The position numbers and the translations under genes were made by a program. The notes beneath the pieces were generated by a model that did no database searches, was not told the DNA's origin, and saw only the letters and a list, made by a program, of their open reading frames with translations. Shown here piece after piece: positions 44,711 to 55,925 of a DNA stretch of 64,000 bases; position 1 is the first letter of the stretch; every line of letters starts with the position of its first letter. Origin of the DNA: Codonopsis lanceolata (taxonomy: Eukaryota; Streptophyta; Magnoliopsida; Asterales; Campanulaceae). The DNA lies in contig CM028379.1 of NCBI GenBank assembly GCA_013146195.2, forward strand, positions 59,221,693 through 59,285,692. The letters are read 5' to 3'.

Positions 44711-46742
44711 TAAAAAGTGATTAAGTATTGCCCAAGGAACAACATTAAGAAAGAATTTGAATAGGGCAGAACTTAATACGAGAAGCTGTTGGTCACTCAG
44801 GAAAAAGAAGACAAAAGAAGACTTTTAGACTCAGAGGACCCTAGCATAGCCTTTTGTACGCCTCCAGAAAGATTTTTCCTTTGAATCTCCTCTTGTTAAA
44901 TAAAATCTTCAGGAAACAACTTTTTCAAACTCAGCGTCAGTTTTCTATATATCTCTTCATTTTCGGGTCACTTATTTCCGAGTATCTCTGGACAGGTTTT
45001 CTTCTAAGGATGATAAGTTGACTCCCTTAAAAACACCTAAATATACACGAGTTGATAATGATTCATCCAAAAGATATGGACCCGCAAACTATTAAGAACA
45101 CATGAAATTCAAAGCAAGTAAGTCGTCTTAACCGGTATCACCTTCGACCCATTGCGGCCGAGTTGTTAGTAGCATACTGGGGCTTTCCACCTTGAAGCTT
45201 TTTTTAGTCCACCTTATGCCCTACTAAAACTAAGACCTTCCAAATATCCCCCAGCCAAGCAACTACCCGCATGACTTAAAATTCTCAAAGACTGGGGCTG
45301 TGTCAGCTTTTTTATCTATCAAGAATGATTATCCCTTGATCCCAAAGGGGAGAGATGACATTTCTCAATTGTTATAATGATGCTCCGAAAAAAAAAGGGA
45401 AGAAAAAAAAAAGAGGAAAAAAAGAAAAAAAAGAGAGAAGAAGAAAAAAAAAATATCTCTCCGGGGCAAATCCATCATTGGTCATCTCCCCCTTTTTCCA
45501 AACTAGTTTGGTGCTTTTCGGAAAAAAATCAACACATATGCTTCTAGATGTGGATCAAAGGAAAAGGAAAACCCCGCCATGCCCAAAAAAGCCCAAGCTA
45601 TACCCGAAGTCAAAGCCAAAAAGCCTATCTTATTCAAAACCAAAAGCCAATTATCCATCCAGAATCCACGGCCTGGAGAGCCAACCAACGACCAATTTAT
45701 TGATCACTTTTCTAGAGATCTTCTAATCTCAAAACCAATCCATCTCTGAAAGTTTAAACAGAACACTTTGAACCAGTCGCGATCAACAGCTTTGCTTTAA
45801 TCAGTTATAACGTGATTTGAGTCAAAGGCAGAACTCCCTGCTAAAGCACATGAAAACGTCAAAAGCTAATTATCAAGTAGGGTCCATACCCACCAACCTG
45901 ATTGTACTCGGCAACAAGGTGAACTCTGAATACCAATTCTCCTTTTTGTTCAGTAGAGTCTTCCTCATATCCTGTGCATTTCTCTTAAAAAAAAAAAAGA
46001 ATAGAAAAGTCCACCTAGGGGCTTTCCCTCCATCCACTTCTGGAGTCATTCATATTCATGAAAAGCATCGATTGAGTATACTAGGGGATTTCTATCAAAT
46101 TTTGAAAAAAAAATTTATCAATTGGGTCGCCCTGGGGCTTTTCCCACCGAATTCATGAATCTTGTCTATGCAGTCTTCTATCCCATTTTCCTGGACCATG
46201 AAGCATTTTGGAAACACATATCAACTAAGAAAGTTCTGTCTCAGCCTTGCTAAACATGGACTTCTTAAGAAGGTCTCTTATGATTTCTGCAAGCCAGGTA
46301 GATAATTTCGGGTACACTTTGCCCTTACCTTCCTGTTAATGATAGACTGGTTGTCCACCAATTTCTATCCAGAATACCAAAGGTTCGAAACTCCAATTAT
46401 AAGATCAAATTATCTGCTTCATCATGCCAATGTCCCTAAGTTCTATCAGATGTTGCTACTTAACTGCCATGCTATCCCCTTATATAGGCCTGGTTTTTGA
46501 AACCCCTCATTATTTTCTTTGTCGAAACCATGATATCTTGTTACCATGTCAAAAGAAAAATGGGGACCTCCATTAAGAAACCCCACCAGGTGCCAGAAAA
46601 CCAAACATATGCATCATACCTCATATGCTTGTGACCGAAGCTTCGAGTGAAACCGCAATAAAACAACAACCTCTGCCTTCTCACCTACCAGTAAAAGAGT
46701 ACGGTGTGTTCATAACAGATGAATTAATTCTCACTTAATTTG
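44711..46742 (+). other. Tat-like non-coding interior
   Basis: No domain is recognised. TGGGGCTTT-like words recur (about 45177, 45291, 46015, 46131). An uninterrupted purine tract of 67 nt lies at 45387-45453. This is the place where protease-RT-integrase would be in an intact element. Confidence 0.55.
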
Positions 46743-49445
46743 CAATGAGTATTGCAGTCTAAATCAATGTTTTTCTCAAAACAATGCAATGAATATTGCA
46801 TCAGATCCCTGCATTTACCTTTTATGCCTGCATATTACGCAAATTTTTGCATCTAGTCTTTTTGATAAAGTCTCATGGGAATGCAATGGATATTGCATCT
46901 AATCTTTTATCAGCCTGGTAATTCTGCAATGGATATCGCACCTGGTGTCTGCATACACTTTCTCTGTTGTTAATGCAATGCATATTGTATCAAGATCTCG
47001 CATCAAGGTTTCGTGAAAATGCAATGAATATTGCATCATATTTCAGGAGTTTTGCAGCAATGCAATGGATATTGCATCAGGTATTATACATGAGGGTTTA
47101 TAGTGAAGCAATGGATATTGTATCAAAAATTGATAACAAGTTCTGTGTTAATGCAATGAATATTGCATCAGCTTTGGTGATAGGCATGTGGCAAGGCAAT
47201 GGATATTGCGAATGATCTTGTGACAGCACAATGGATATTGCACATGATTTTGAAGTGATGCAATGAATATTGCATCGGTTTAGGCCTAGGTTCCTGTTGG
47301 TTGATGTAATGGATATTACATCTGTTTCTGCTTCTGGTCTCGCTATGAGTGGTGTAATAAGTGTTACACCTGTTTTTGTTTTGGTATCGCTTGATGATGC
47401 GATGGATATCACATCTAGCGTTGCGATGCAATTGTATTGCATCCGTCCTTTTGGTAATGCGATGGATATAGCATTTAGCGTTGCGATGCAATGGATATTG
47501 CATCCGTCTTTCTGTGTTGATGCGATGGATATCGCATCTAGCAATGCGATGCGATGGATATCGCATCTAGCATTGCGATGCGATGGATATCGCATCTAGC
47601 GTTGCGATGCAATGGATATTGCATCCGTCTTTTTGGTAATGCGATGGATATCGCATTTAGCGTTGCGATGCAATGGATATTGCATCCGTCTTTTTGTGTT
47701 GGTGCGATGGATATCGCATCTAGCGTTGCGAAGCAATGGATATTGCATCCGTCTTTTTGGTAATGCGATGGATATCGCATTTAGCGTTGCGATGCAATAG
47801 ATATTGCATCCGTCTTTTTGTGTTGATGCGATGGATATCACATCTAGCATTGCGATGCGATGGATATCACATTTAGCGTTGCGATGCAATGGATATTGCA
47901 TCCGCCTTTCTGTGTTGATGCGATGGATATCGCATCTAGCGTTGTGATGCAATGGATATTGCATCCGTCTTTCTGTGTTGATGCGATGGATATCACATCT
48001 AGGGTTGCGATGCGATGGATATCGCATCTAGCGTTGCGATGCAAAGGGTATTGCATTCGTCTTTTTGGTAATGCGATGGATATCGCATTTAGCGCTGAGA
48101 TGCAATAGATATTGCATCCGTCTTTTTGGTAATGCGATGGATATTGCATTTAGCGTTGCGATGCAATAGATATTGCATCCGTCTTTTTCGTAATGAGATG
48201 GATATCGCATCTAGCGTTACGATGCAATGGATATTGTATCCGTCTTTTTGGTAATGCGATGGATATCGCATCTAGCGTTGCGATGCAATGGATATTGCAT
48301 CCGTCTTTTTGGTAATGCGATAGATATCGCATCTAGCGTTGCGATGCAATTGATATTGCATCCGTCTATTTGGTAATGCGATGGATATCGCATCTAGCGT
48401 TGTGATGCAATGGATATTGCATCCGTCTTTTTGGTAATGCGATGGATATCGCATTTAGCGTTGCAATGTAATGGATATTGCATTCGACTTTCTGATAATG
48501 CGATGGATATCGCATCTAGCGTTGCGATGCAATGGATATTGCATCCGTCTTTTTTGGTAATGCGATGGATATCGCATCTAGCGTTGCGATGCAATGGATA
48601 TTGCATCCGTCTTTTTGGTAATGCGATGGATATCGCATTTAGCGTTGCGAGGCAATAGATAATGCATCTGTCTTTTTGGCAATGCGATGGATATCACATC
48701 TAGCGTTGCGATGCAATTGATATTGCATCTGTCTTTTTGGTAATGCGATGGATATCGCATCTACCGTCGCGATGCAATGGATATTGCATCCGTCTTTTTG
48801 GTAGTGTGATGGATATCGCATTTAGCGTTGCGATGTAATGGATATTGCATCTGACTTTCTGATAATGCGATGGATATCGCATCTAACGTTGCGATGCAAT
48901 GGATATTGCATCCGTCTTTTTGGTAATGCGATGAATATCGCATCTAGTGTTGCGATGCAATGGATATTGCATCCGTCTTTTTGGTAATGCGATGGATATC
49001 GCATCTAGCTTTGCGATGCAATAGATATTGTATCCGTCTTTTTGGTAATGTGATGGATATCGCATCTAGCGTTGCGATGCAATGGATATTGCATCCGTCT
49101 TTTTGGTAATGCGATGGATATCGCATCTAGCGTTGCGATGCAATGGATATTGCATCTTTTTCTGCTGTAATGCAATGGATATTGCATTTAGTGTTTTGGC
49201 GATGCGATGGATATCGCATCTAGTGTTGCAATACAATGGATATTGCATTCAGTTTTGTGGCGACGCAATGGATATTGCGTCTAGTGTTGAGATGCAATGG
49301 ATATTGTATCTGACTTTCTCATGATGCGATGGATATCACATCTAGTGTTGCGATACAATGGATATTGCATTTGTTTCTGCATTAATGCAATGGATATTGC
49401 ATTTTGATGTGCGTTATTTTCACTAGGTTGTAATGGATATTAAAA
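46743..49445. repeat. 61-bp tandem array of hairpin-forming dyads
   Basis: The regular core, about 47400-49200, has a 61-bp period. Each unit holds two dyads with a GGAT centre: ATGCGAT-GGAT-ATCGCAT and GATGCAAT-GGAT-ATTGCATC, separated by CTAGCGTTGC and CCGTCTTTTTGGTA linkers. The margins (46743-47400 and 49200-49445) have the same dyads at irregular spacing. As 61 is not a multiple of 3, long open frames on both strands are by-products. Tandem repeats between pol and the 3' LTR are known for Tat/Ogre elements. Confidence 0.92.
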
Positions 49446-49486
49446 TTATCATTCCGCATAGCAGCACTGTTTGTTTGTATTGTGTG

Positions 49487-49880
49487 AACTACGTTTGGTC
49501 TTATTCCTTGTATAAGGATACGTAGACAGCCTATTTCGATAGGTGCGACCATCGCAACACTTGTTTGTTTGCATCGCAGCACTTGCACCGCAGCACTTGT
49601 TTGTTAGCATCACAGCACTTGTTTGTTAGCATCGCAGAACTTGCACCGCAGCACTTGTTTGTTAGTATTGCAGTACTTGCACCGCAGCACTTGTTTGTTA
49701 GCATCGCAGCACTTGATTCCCAGCAGAGGTGAACTACGTTCGGTCTGATTCCTTGGATAAGGATACGTATGCAACCTATTTCGGTAGGCACGACCGTTGC
49801 AGCATGCTTGTTTAGGTTTTGGCCCGAACTACGTTTTGGTCTGATTTCCTTTATCAAGGGATACGTAGGCAGCCTACATT
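49487..49880 (+). repeat. Repeated GAACTACGTT...GATACGTA blocks and GCACTTGTTTGTT minisatellite
   Basis: GAACTACGTTYGGTCT followed by GGATACGTA occurs near 49487, 49730 and 49825, each ending in a TAGGYRCGACC-like word. Between the first two, 49555-49705 is a minisatellite of GCATCGCAGCACTTGTTTGT units. This conserved block is familiar from the 3' region of Tat-lineage elements. Confidence 0.7.
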
Positions 49881-50452
49881 AGTAGGTCCGACCATTAGAG
49901 CATTTTATTGCATATCTGCTTAAAAACTACGATAACCTGCTATAACCGACTAAATATGTCTAGGATATGAAGTTTGGTTAGCATTATAACTGTAACCTGT
50001 TGCATTTCTCTCCAATTTTAATTGCGCGAAATTGGAGAGTCTATTTCTTATCAACGATGTTCGTCTACTCAGTAAGCCTCGGGTTACCCGTAGACTCCAT
50101 CGTTGAGGGGCTCTGTAGACACCCTAATTTTGTACCCCTGATTTGTAACTCTGGCATGCGATATCAAGACCTGTTAAAACTTAACATATGTTAAGTTACA
50201 TGATTTTAAAAATGCAAAAGGCAAAGCAGGATGCGGAAAACAGTAAAATGCAAGGGCTAAAAGTGCAAAAATTGAAAGTGGAATAGTGCCTTGGCGCTGC
50301 CAAAAGGGGTCCTTGGCGCGGCGCCCAAGATGCTACAGTGTGGCTACAGTGCTGTCCCAGTTAACGCATTGTGCAACTTTCGATGTGCGATGTACAAGGA
50401 ATTGAAGCGCCAAGAGTAAAATTGTAATCTCCGATGAGTCCCTTCTTCAGCC

Positions 50453-50460
50453 TATAAATA
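50453..50460 (+). promoter_or_regulatory. TATA box, Tat-like right LTR
   Basis: TATAAATA in the same context as 41420-41427. Confidence 0.6.
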
Positions 50461-51119
50461 GAAGGCTTGGGGTTCGCTTTCAGTACACCGATCAGTGATT
50501 ACAAACTCTCCGCGTCCTCGTTACGCTGAGAGAAAATAGAGCGATAGCGATAGTGAGTTCCTTCTAAAAAGCCTCGAAACCCTGCCAAAACTCCGCCAAA
50601 CCTAAAAACCAACCGGTCAAAGTGATCCCTAGCCCTCTAGTTAGGTATCCACCCTATTTCCCCGAACCAAAAACCTCGGAAAGAGCAGTTGCTCTGCCCG
50701 AGTGAAAAGGCCAAAACCACAAAAAATAAGTCGTTACTCTGCCCAAACTGCAGCAGCAGCAGCATAAAAAGTCTCCCTCTCTCGAGAAGGACAGAGCGAG
50801 GACACCACGCTATAAAAGGTAAAACCTTCAAGAGCGTTTATTTTATAAAAGTTATTTTCAAATTCGGCCCAATGTAAAAATATAAGCCGTTGTGCTGCCC
50901 GGATTTAGTTAGAAAATACTATGTAAAAGAGCCATTATTATGGCCAAATATTTTTAAATGTATTTGTAATTATTGTAAGGAGACGTCTACAAGTCCGTAA
51001 ATAATGTAGCCATGGATGTATTTGATTTTATTTCCTGTCTTTTAATGCATTATTTATTTACTAGATAAATATAGCAAAAAACATACTTTATCCAAAAACC
51101 GCTTTTGAGACCGAAATGA

Positions 51120-51150
51120 CGAGTTGGGTGCCTAGCACCTTCCCAACTCG
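51120..51150 (+). terminator. LTR stem-loop, possible 3'-end signal
   Basis: CGAGTTGGG pairs with CCCAACTCG, and inside it GGTGC pairs with GCACC around CTA, with a TT bulge. A similar strong hairpin is common near the end of Tat-type LTRs. A role in RNA 3'-end formation or packaging is inference. Confidence 0.4.
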
Positions 51151-51258
51151 TAACTTAGCATCCGAACCCGTTTTTGCAATCTTTGATTTTTCTTTTTTGG
51201 TTTTTCTTTATTTCTTCCTTAAAATAAAGATGGCAACTCTATAAAACATTATGGATCC

Positions 51259-51700
51259 AGTGGGGAGTCGCAACACTCCTTTCTTGCACTTTTCTGTTTT
51301 CCCCTAAAAAAGGGAGAATGAGAATGAAAGGGTGATGTATTCCTATATCCTAGTATCCCCTAAAAAAGGGATAACTTGATGTAGAAAACTCAAAGCACTC
51401 ATAGTGATCCGAAATAGGCCATAAGGCAATTTTTATAAAATCCATAGTGGGGCCTGGCAACATCCTTTCTTGCACTTTTCCGTTTTCCCCTAAAAAATGG
51501 AGAATGAGAATGAAAGAGTGATGTATTCCTATATCCTGATATCCCCTAAAAAAGGGATAACTTGATATAGAAAACCCAAAGCTCCTATATTGGACAAAAA
51601 ATGCATTGAAGTTACTGAGGCGTATTCAAACGCGCTATTTTAGACAACACTCCTCACGCACTTTTAATTTCGTCTTCCCCTAAATAAGGGAGGATGGAAT
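51259..51700 (+). repeat. 187-bp direct repeats after right LTR
   Basis: AGTGGGG...CTTTCTTGCACTTTT starts at 51259 and 51446, with a third partial unit at about 51640. Each has CCCCTAAAAAAGGGA-type inverted words. It looks like the 5' interior of a Tat-type element. Confidence 0.7.
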
Positions 51701-52019
51701 GAGAGCAGTGGTGTCCCGCTTCCGCACGTACGCGCACCCCTATCCAAGAGCGCGCGGGGCGCGGGCGCAGTCCCAGGAACCCACACCAGCCCACTCGATT
51801 TTTTTCATGGGCCTTTGCTTCAAATTAGAAGGCCCATAAAAAAATCAGACCTTTTTGGTCTGGCCCGATAGGCGCGAGGGCCAAATGCAACACGGACCTG
51901 AAATACCCCGCCCGGTCCAATCACAAATTGACAACAGTCGAATGTAATTTTTTAAAAAAGAAATTTGAAAAGTACACACCCTATTATAGCTAATCTGAAT
52001 AGTACAAGACTTAAGAAGC

Positions 52020-52391
52020 TTGAAGGCACACGTCTTCCCAATCAGTGAATCTGCTGCTTATTCATCCCGTTCCAAATTTGAGATTTTCGATCTCTTTTCT
52101 CGCCACTCGTCGTCGCCAGATCCAGTCGCCTCTGCCCCTAACCCTTTGATCCGCCGACGAGTCTTCCTTCTCACTCCAGTTCGGCCTTCGGTCCTCACTC
52201 ATCTCCTTCCTCCAGCACTCGCCAGACGCCAAGCTTTCGTTGTCGGTCACACTGAGACAGACTCTGACTCCGAGTCTTTCCAAAGCGGCAGTTGGCACTG
52301 CAGGTCATCGTCTTCTCTTCGATTTCTCTTTAACTCTTTTCAGACTTCAACTCTTCTCGCTGATGCTGACTCGCCTCTGCCAAAGTGCTAG
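52020..52391 (+). CDS. Hypothetical ORF, 123 aa
   Basis: It is open from MKAHVFPISESAAY to PLPKC, rich in Ser, Arg and Leu in a CT-rich, relatively GC-rich stretch. No domain is recognised. It could be a first exon or 5' leader of a decayed gene; shorter frames overlap on both strands. Nothing downstream to 53967 continues it. Confidence 0.2.
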   Translation: MKAHVFPISESAAYSSRSKFEIFDLFSRHSSSPDPVASAPNPLIRRRVFLLTPVRPSVLTHLLPPALARRQAFVVGHTETDSDSESFQSGSWHCRSSSSLRFLFNSFQTSTLLADADSPLPKC

Positions 52392-52960
52392 ACCGCCGCT
52401 GTTACTCCATCCACTCCATAGGAAAGTTGTCAATTCGATATTTGACCTTGAAACAACTTTTTTGCAAACTGCATAATGCATATGATATTGTTCGAGTTGG
52501 AGTGGGATTATAGTTATACATCAATTTGTTGACATTTTGGGTCAGAATAATTGGACATTTCTTCTTCTTCTTGGCTTCTCTTATATTCTGTAACTTCTAT
52601 TAATTAGTCTTAAATGTCATGAGCTCAAATTTCTCAGCTTGTATGGATATGGACAAGACTATATAGCTTGTATGGTCATTGGTAAAGTACCTTTCATGAA
52701 CTCACTGCATTCCAAGGCCATAACTTGTGATTTTTTTTGAATAAAAAAAAGAACAAATTACAAGCCGGTACATCTTTTAAAACATGTTTTCAAATCAATC
52801 CAGCCTTTTTTTAGACATATCTTTTAAATACAATTTTAGGGTGAAAGTACATCACTGCCCCTTTTGTGTCGTGCATAGTCGTCCTCTCTCCTTCTATGTA
52901 ATTACATATATTTTCATTTCTTCTTTTTCCAGATCTACCAAAGTGCGATGTCGGGAGACT

Positions 52961-53690
52961 AAGCAACATGCACGGGGTCGGAAACCGGCCGACCGCCGAG
53001 AAGATGAGGGAGGGAAAGATGGATGGCGGCCATGGGGACTTTGATGGTTGAAGATCGTGGTTGGTCAAAGGCAGCGGGGGTTGGAGATTGAGGGAACATA
53101 CCTGACAAGAATGGTGGGTGATAGAGAGAGTGGAGATGGCGGGGTTGGCGACAGGGAAGGGAGGTCGCTGGACTGAGGATTTGGAGAAGAAAAGACGGCG
53201 GTTTTGCTCGCTGGGTCGTAGAAGAGGATGACGATTGCTTGGCTGGGTCTATTCCCTGTCACGAACATGATGACCGGCGATTTGAATGGGGAAGACGAAG
53301 ATAAGCGGCTCGAAGACAAATGAATCGGGTTTAATGAGCACAAAGATGAAGATATTTCTTGCCTTGCGCTGGCTGAGCTTTTGGCCGAAGGTGGAATGAC
53401 AGATCCGAGGATGAAGGCTGATCTGGTCGCTCAAGTCGGCAAGAGGAAAAGAGAGAGGCGGAGCAGGCGGCCCGGGAGGTAAGCAACATACACGAGGGGG
53501 GTCGAGGACCGGCCGGATTATTTCGGAGAAGATGAGGGAGGAAAGATGGATGGCGCCATGGGGGCTTGATGGTTAAAGATTATGGTTGGTCAAAGGCGCT
53601 GGGGATGGAGATTGAGGAACAGATCTCGACAAGAATGGTGGGCTGCGAGAGTAGAGATGATGGGTTGGTGACAGGAAGGGAGGTCCTAAT
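52961..53690. repeat. Direct duplication, ~210 bp at 520-bp offset
   Basis: AAGCAACATGCACGGGG (52961) and AAGCAACATACACGAGG (53481) begin two copies sharing AGATGAGGGAGG, GGTCAAAGGC and GACAGG.AAGGGAGGTC blocks to about 53170 and 53690. Not coding. Confidence 0.65.
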
Positions 53691-53834
53691 GCCAAGCCTT
53701 GGCATCAACCCCGATGTCCGGATTCAAGATTTTTGAATTTTTTGGTCTTCCCGATGCCAAGCCTTGACGCCGATTTTGAAATTTTTTGGTTAAATAAACT
53801 GTGAAAACCGCGCTGATGCCAAGCCTTGACATCA
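53689..53834. repeat. Three spaced GATGCCAAGCCTTGRC palindromes
   Basis: ATGCCAAG-C-CTTGGCAT (53689-53705), GATGCCAAGCCTTGACGCC (53753) and TGATGCCAAGCCTTGACATCA (53814-53834) lie 64 and 62 bp apart. The first is a near-perfect dyad; the others have one or two mismatches between arms. Confidence 0.7.
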
Positions 53835-53967
53835 GCATTTTTTGGTTTTTTATAGGCCGGATGAGATTTATCTTCATTAATGACATTTTTGTCATTTGAC
53901 ACCCAATTTGTAGTTATGTGAAATGTCCAAAAAATTGATGGACCTAGATGAAAAGATGTTTCTAAAA

Positions 53968-54160
53968 GGGTAATGCTAGGACCACTCTAATAGCACTCAA
54001 TTTTGGGTACCAAATGATGTGGCATCTTATGTGTCATATTGTTAACATAATTTTTTAACTTATAGTAGAGCCCATAAAATGCCAAATAAGATGACACATT
54101 GGAAATCACATCATTTGGTGCACAAATTTGAGTGCACATTGAGTGACTCTATCATTACTC
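53968..54160. mobile_element. Mutator-type MITE, 193 bp
   Basis: Terminal inverted repeats of about 75 bp begin GGGTAATGCTAG and end the inverse of GAGTAATGATAG. The flanks are identical 9-bp TTTCTAAAA (53959-53967 and 54161-54169), the Mutator-type duplication. Confidence 0.85.
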
Positions 54161-54169
54161 TTTCTAAAA

Positions 54170-55747
54170 TTGTACCCACTTGAAATTTGCCCCAAAAAAA
54201 TAGTTATTTTTTGGCTTATAAGCCCGAGGCGTCATGGGTTGGGTTTGAATTTCTTCAGGCCCGTTACTGTTTTAGGCTCGGACCGATGCCAGGTGAAACC
54301 CAATGGGCTTGGGCCGGGTTAGCCCGACGCGGCCCGTTTGACAACTCTACCCATACCATACAAAAAGACTTCTAGTCCAACCAGGTATGTGCCCATACCT
54401 AAAGACTCCTAGTTCAACCAGGTATGATTAACCCCCAAAAGATTATAAATAGAGGGAGCTCCCTAATCAGTATCACATTTCACTTTCGGCACCCCGTATC
54501 AAAAAAATGCATATTATTACAACATTGTATATGAATATTTACTAAAGTTATCATAGAATGCATAGATTAGCTGGTAGGAGGCTCAAGGCTGGTCTAGTTT
54601 AAAGTTGAAGTATAGAATTTGAATCATAAGAGAATGCTTCCATTAAAAACTTGTAAAGAATTAAAAGCTTATCGTCCTTGTAATATGTACAGGGAAAAAA
54701 GATAAAAAAAAGGTTCTCCGTAAAAACTTTTTAGTTAGTTAGCCATGAATGGGTGTTCCACTACACAACCATATTAGTAGAAAAACAACCCAAAAAGAAA
54801 GCTAATAGTAATAGTCTTTAAGCACTAAATTACACTTAGTCCTAGATTTCCATCGTATCATAATCTTGAAGCACTTGTCTAGTTGACGAACAGATATATT
54901 ACGCTCAAAAGAAGCTTTCTATTGCACTTTCGGGCATCTCTAAAATGAGTGCTTTCTGATCTGCTGTAAAATCAATTGAATAAATCAGTTCCTTTTGTTT
55001 TTTACTTTCTCATTCATCATTTGTTACAAAGTAAAAAAAAAAAGGTAGAAATAAATGATATTGAAAGTGACAAATTTGTAAAGATTCATTTCATGATGGT
55101 AAAAACTTGTGTAAGACAATCTTACGGATCCTCAATCCGTAAAATAGATCCCCAAAAAGAGAGCAACTAATTGAAGAAGACATGTGGCTACCCAACAAGA
55201 AAAGGAATCAAAATGGGAGAGGGAAGATGAAAAGCGGGTGGGTGGGCTGGTTCCATAAGGTGAGGCGCGGGTCACCCGAAAAAGCCCACGGGTCCACTTC
55301 TTTGATGATGTGATGTGGCACAGTTTCTGCACCAAATATCTTTCATCATCTTTCGCCATCATGTTTCACCAAGAATATTTCACTTCTCCAATACAAAAGT
55401 AGAGTTAAGATCTCATATACCACAAAGTGCACCCCTCTCTATGCCACAAAGCTATGTCATCTATGGATCATATTGCTTGATGATAAAGGGAGGGTACATT
55501 ATGTGCTACATAAGATCTCAACTCTATAAAAACAAGTATTTAAACCAAACAAAAAAGGAAAAGAAATTAAAGGGATAGATCAAGGAACTCTTGCGTCAGG
55601 TATACCATACGAGAGGAAGTTGAAATGTTGTGCAGATCGTAGTCTCGTAGATGTAATTGTTGAAACCGGACTCTATTAAGTTAAATATTCCAAAATGGTA
55701 CAGTAGACTATTTGTTTAATGCGGATAGAGTAATAATTTTAGTGTAA
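54170..55747. other. Unassigned intergenic sequence
   Basis: No gene is recognised. 54200-54440 carries GGGCCCGGCCC-like words and a short duplicated AACCAGGTATG segment. The rest is AT-rich. Confidence 0.5.
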
Positions 55748-55749
55748 TA

Positions 55750-55923
55750 CTCCTTCCTGGACAAAAAGTTCACTATTTTATTTTCGGATATCTCACTTAA
55801 ATAGTCTATTTTTAAAAGTTAAGGTATAAAAATATTATTTTATTTCTAGTAAGCTACTAAATATATAATTTTCTTAAAAAAATTGTTTTTCAAACATAGA
55901 TTTTTTGTCCAGAACGGAGGAAA
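55750..55923. mobile_element. Stowaway-like MITE, 174 bp
   Basis: CTCCTTCCTGGACAAAAA and TTTTTTGTCCAGAACGGAG form the TIRs; TA flanks lie at 55748-55749 and 55924-55925. Confidence 0.8.
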
Positions 55924-55925
55924 TA

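Larger units (their letters stand above)
50114..51225 (+). repeat. Tat-like right LTR
   Basis: It begins TGTAGACACCC after a purine-rich GTTGAGGGGCTC and extends to about 51225, before TGGCAACTC. It includes the TATA box at 50453 and the hairpin at 51120. The following TGGCAACTCTAT resembles the TGGCGACTC primer-site type used by Tat elements, so the right edge is placed there. Confidence 0.72.
41060..51700 (+). mobile_element. Tat/Ogre-like Ty3/gypsy derivative without pol
   Basis: An LTR-like start TGTAGACAC occurs at 41060 and again at 50114, with closely similar sequence for about 900 bp. Between them are a proline-rich broken gag of the Tat/Ogre style, about 2 kb of non-coding DNA with repeated TGGGGCTTT-like words, and a 2.7-kb tandem array. 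No protease, RT or integrase could be recognised, so it is non-autonomous or internally deleted. Beyond the second LTR the sequence continues with a primer-site-like motif and interior-like repeats, so the right LTR may belong to a second, truncated copy. Confidence 0.75.

Noticed and set aside
47400..49200. CRISPR-like regular repeat array
   Set aside because: There are no unique spacers and no cas genes, units are adjacent and degenerate, and the genome is a plant.
46967..49324. Many 60-143-aa frames with MRYPSHYQKDGCN-type words
   Set aside because: They are by-products of the 61-bp array; 61 is not a multiple of 3, so every frame is sampled and each closes after a few units.
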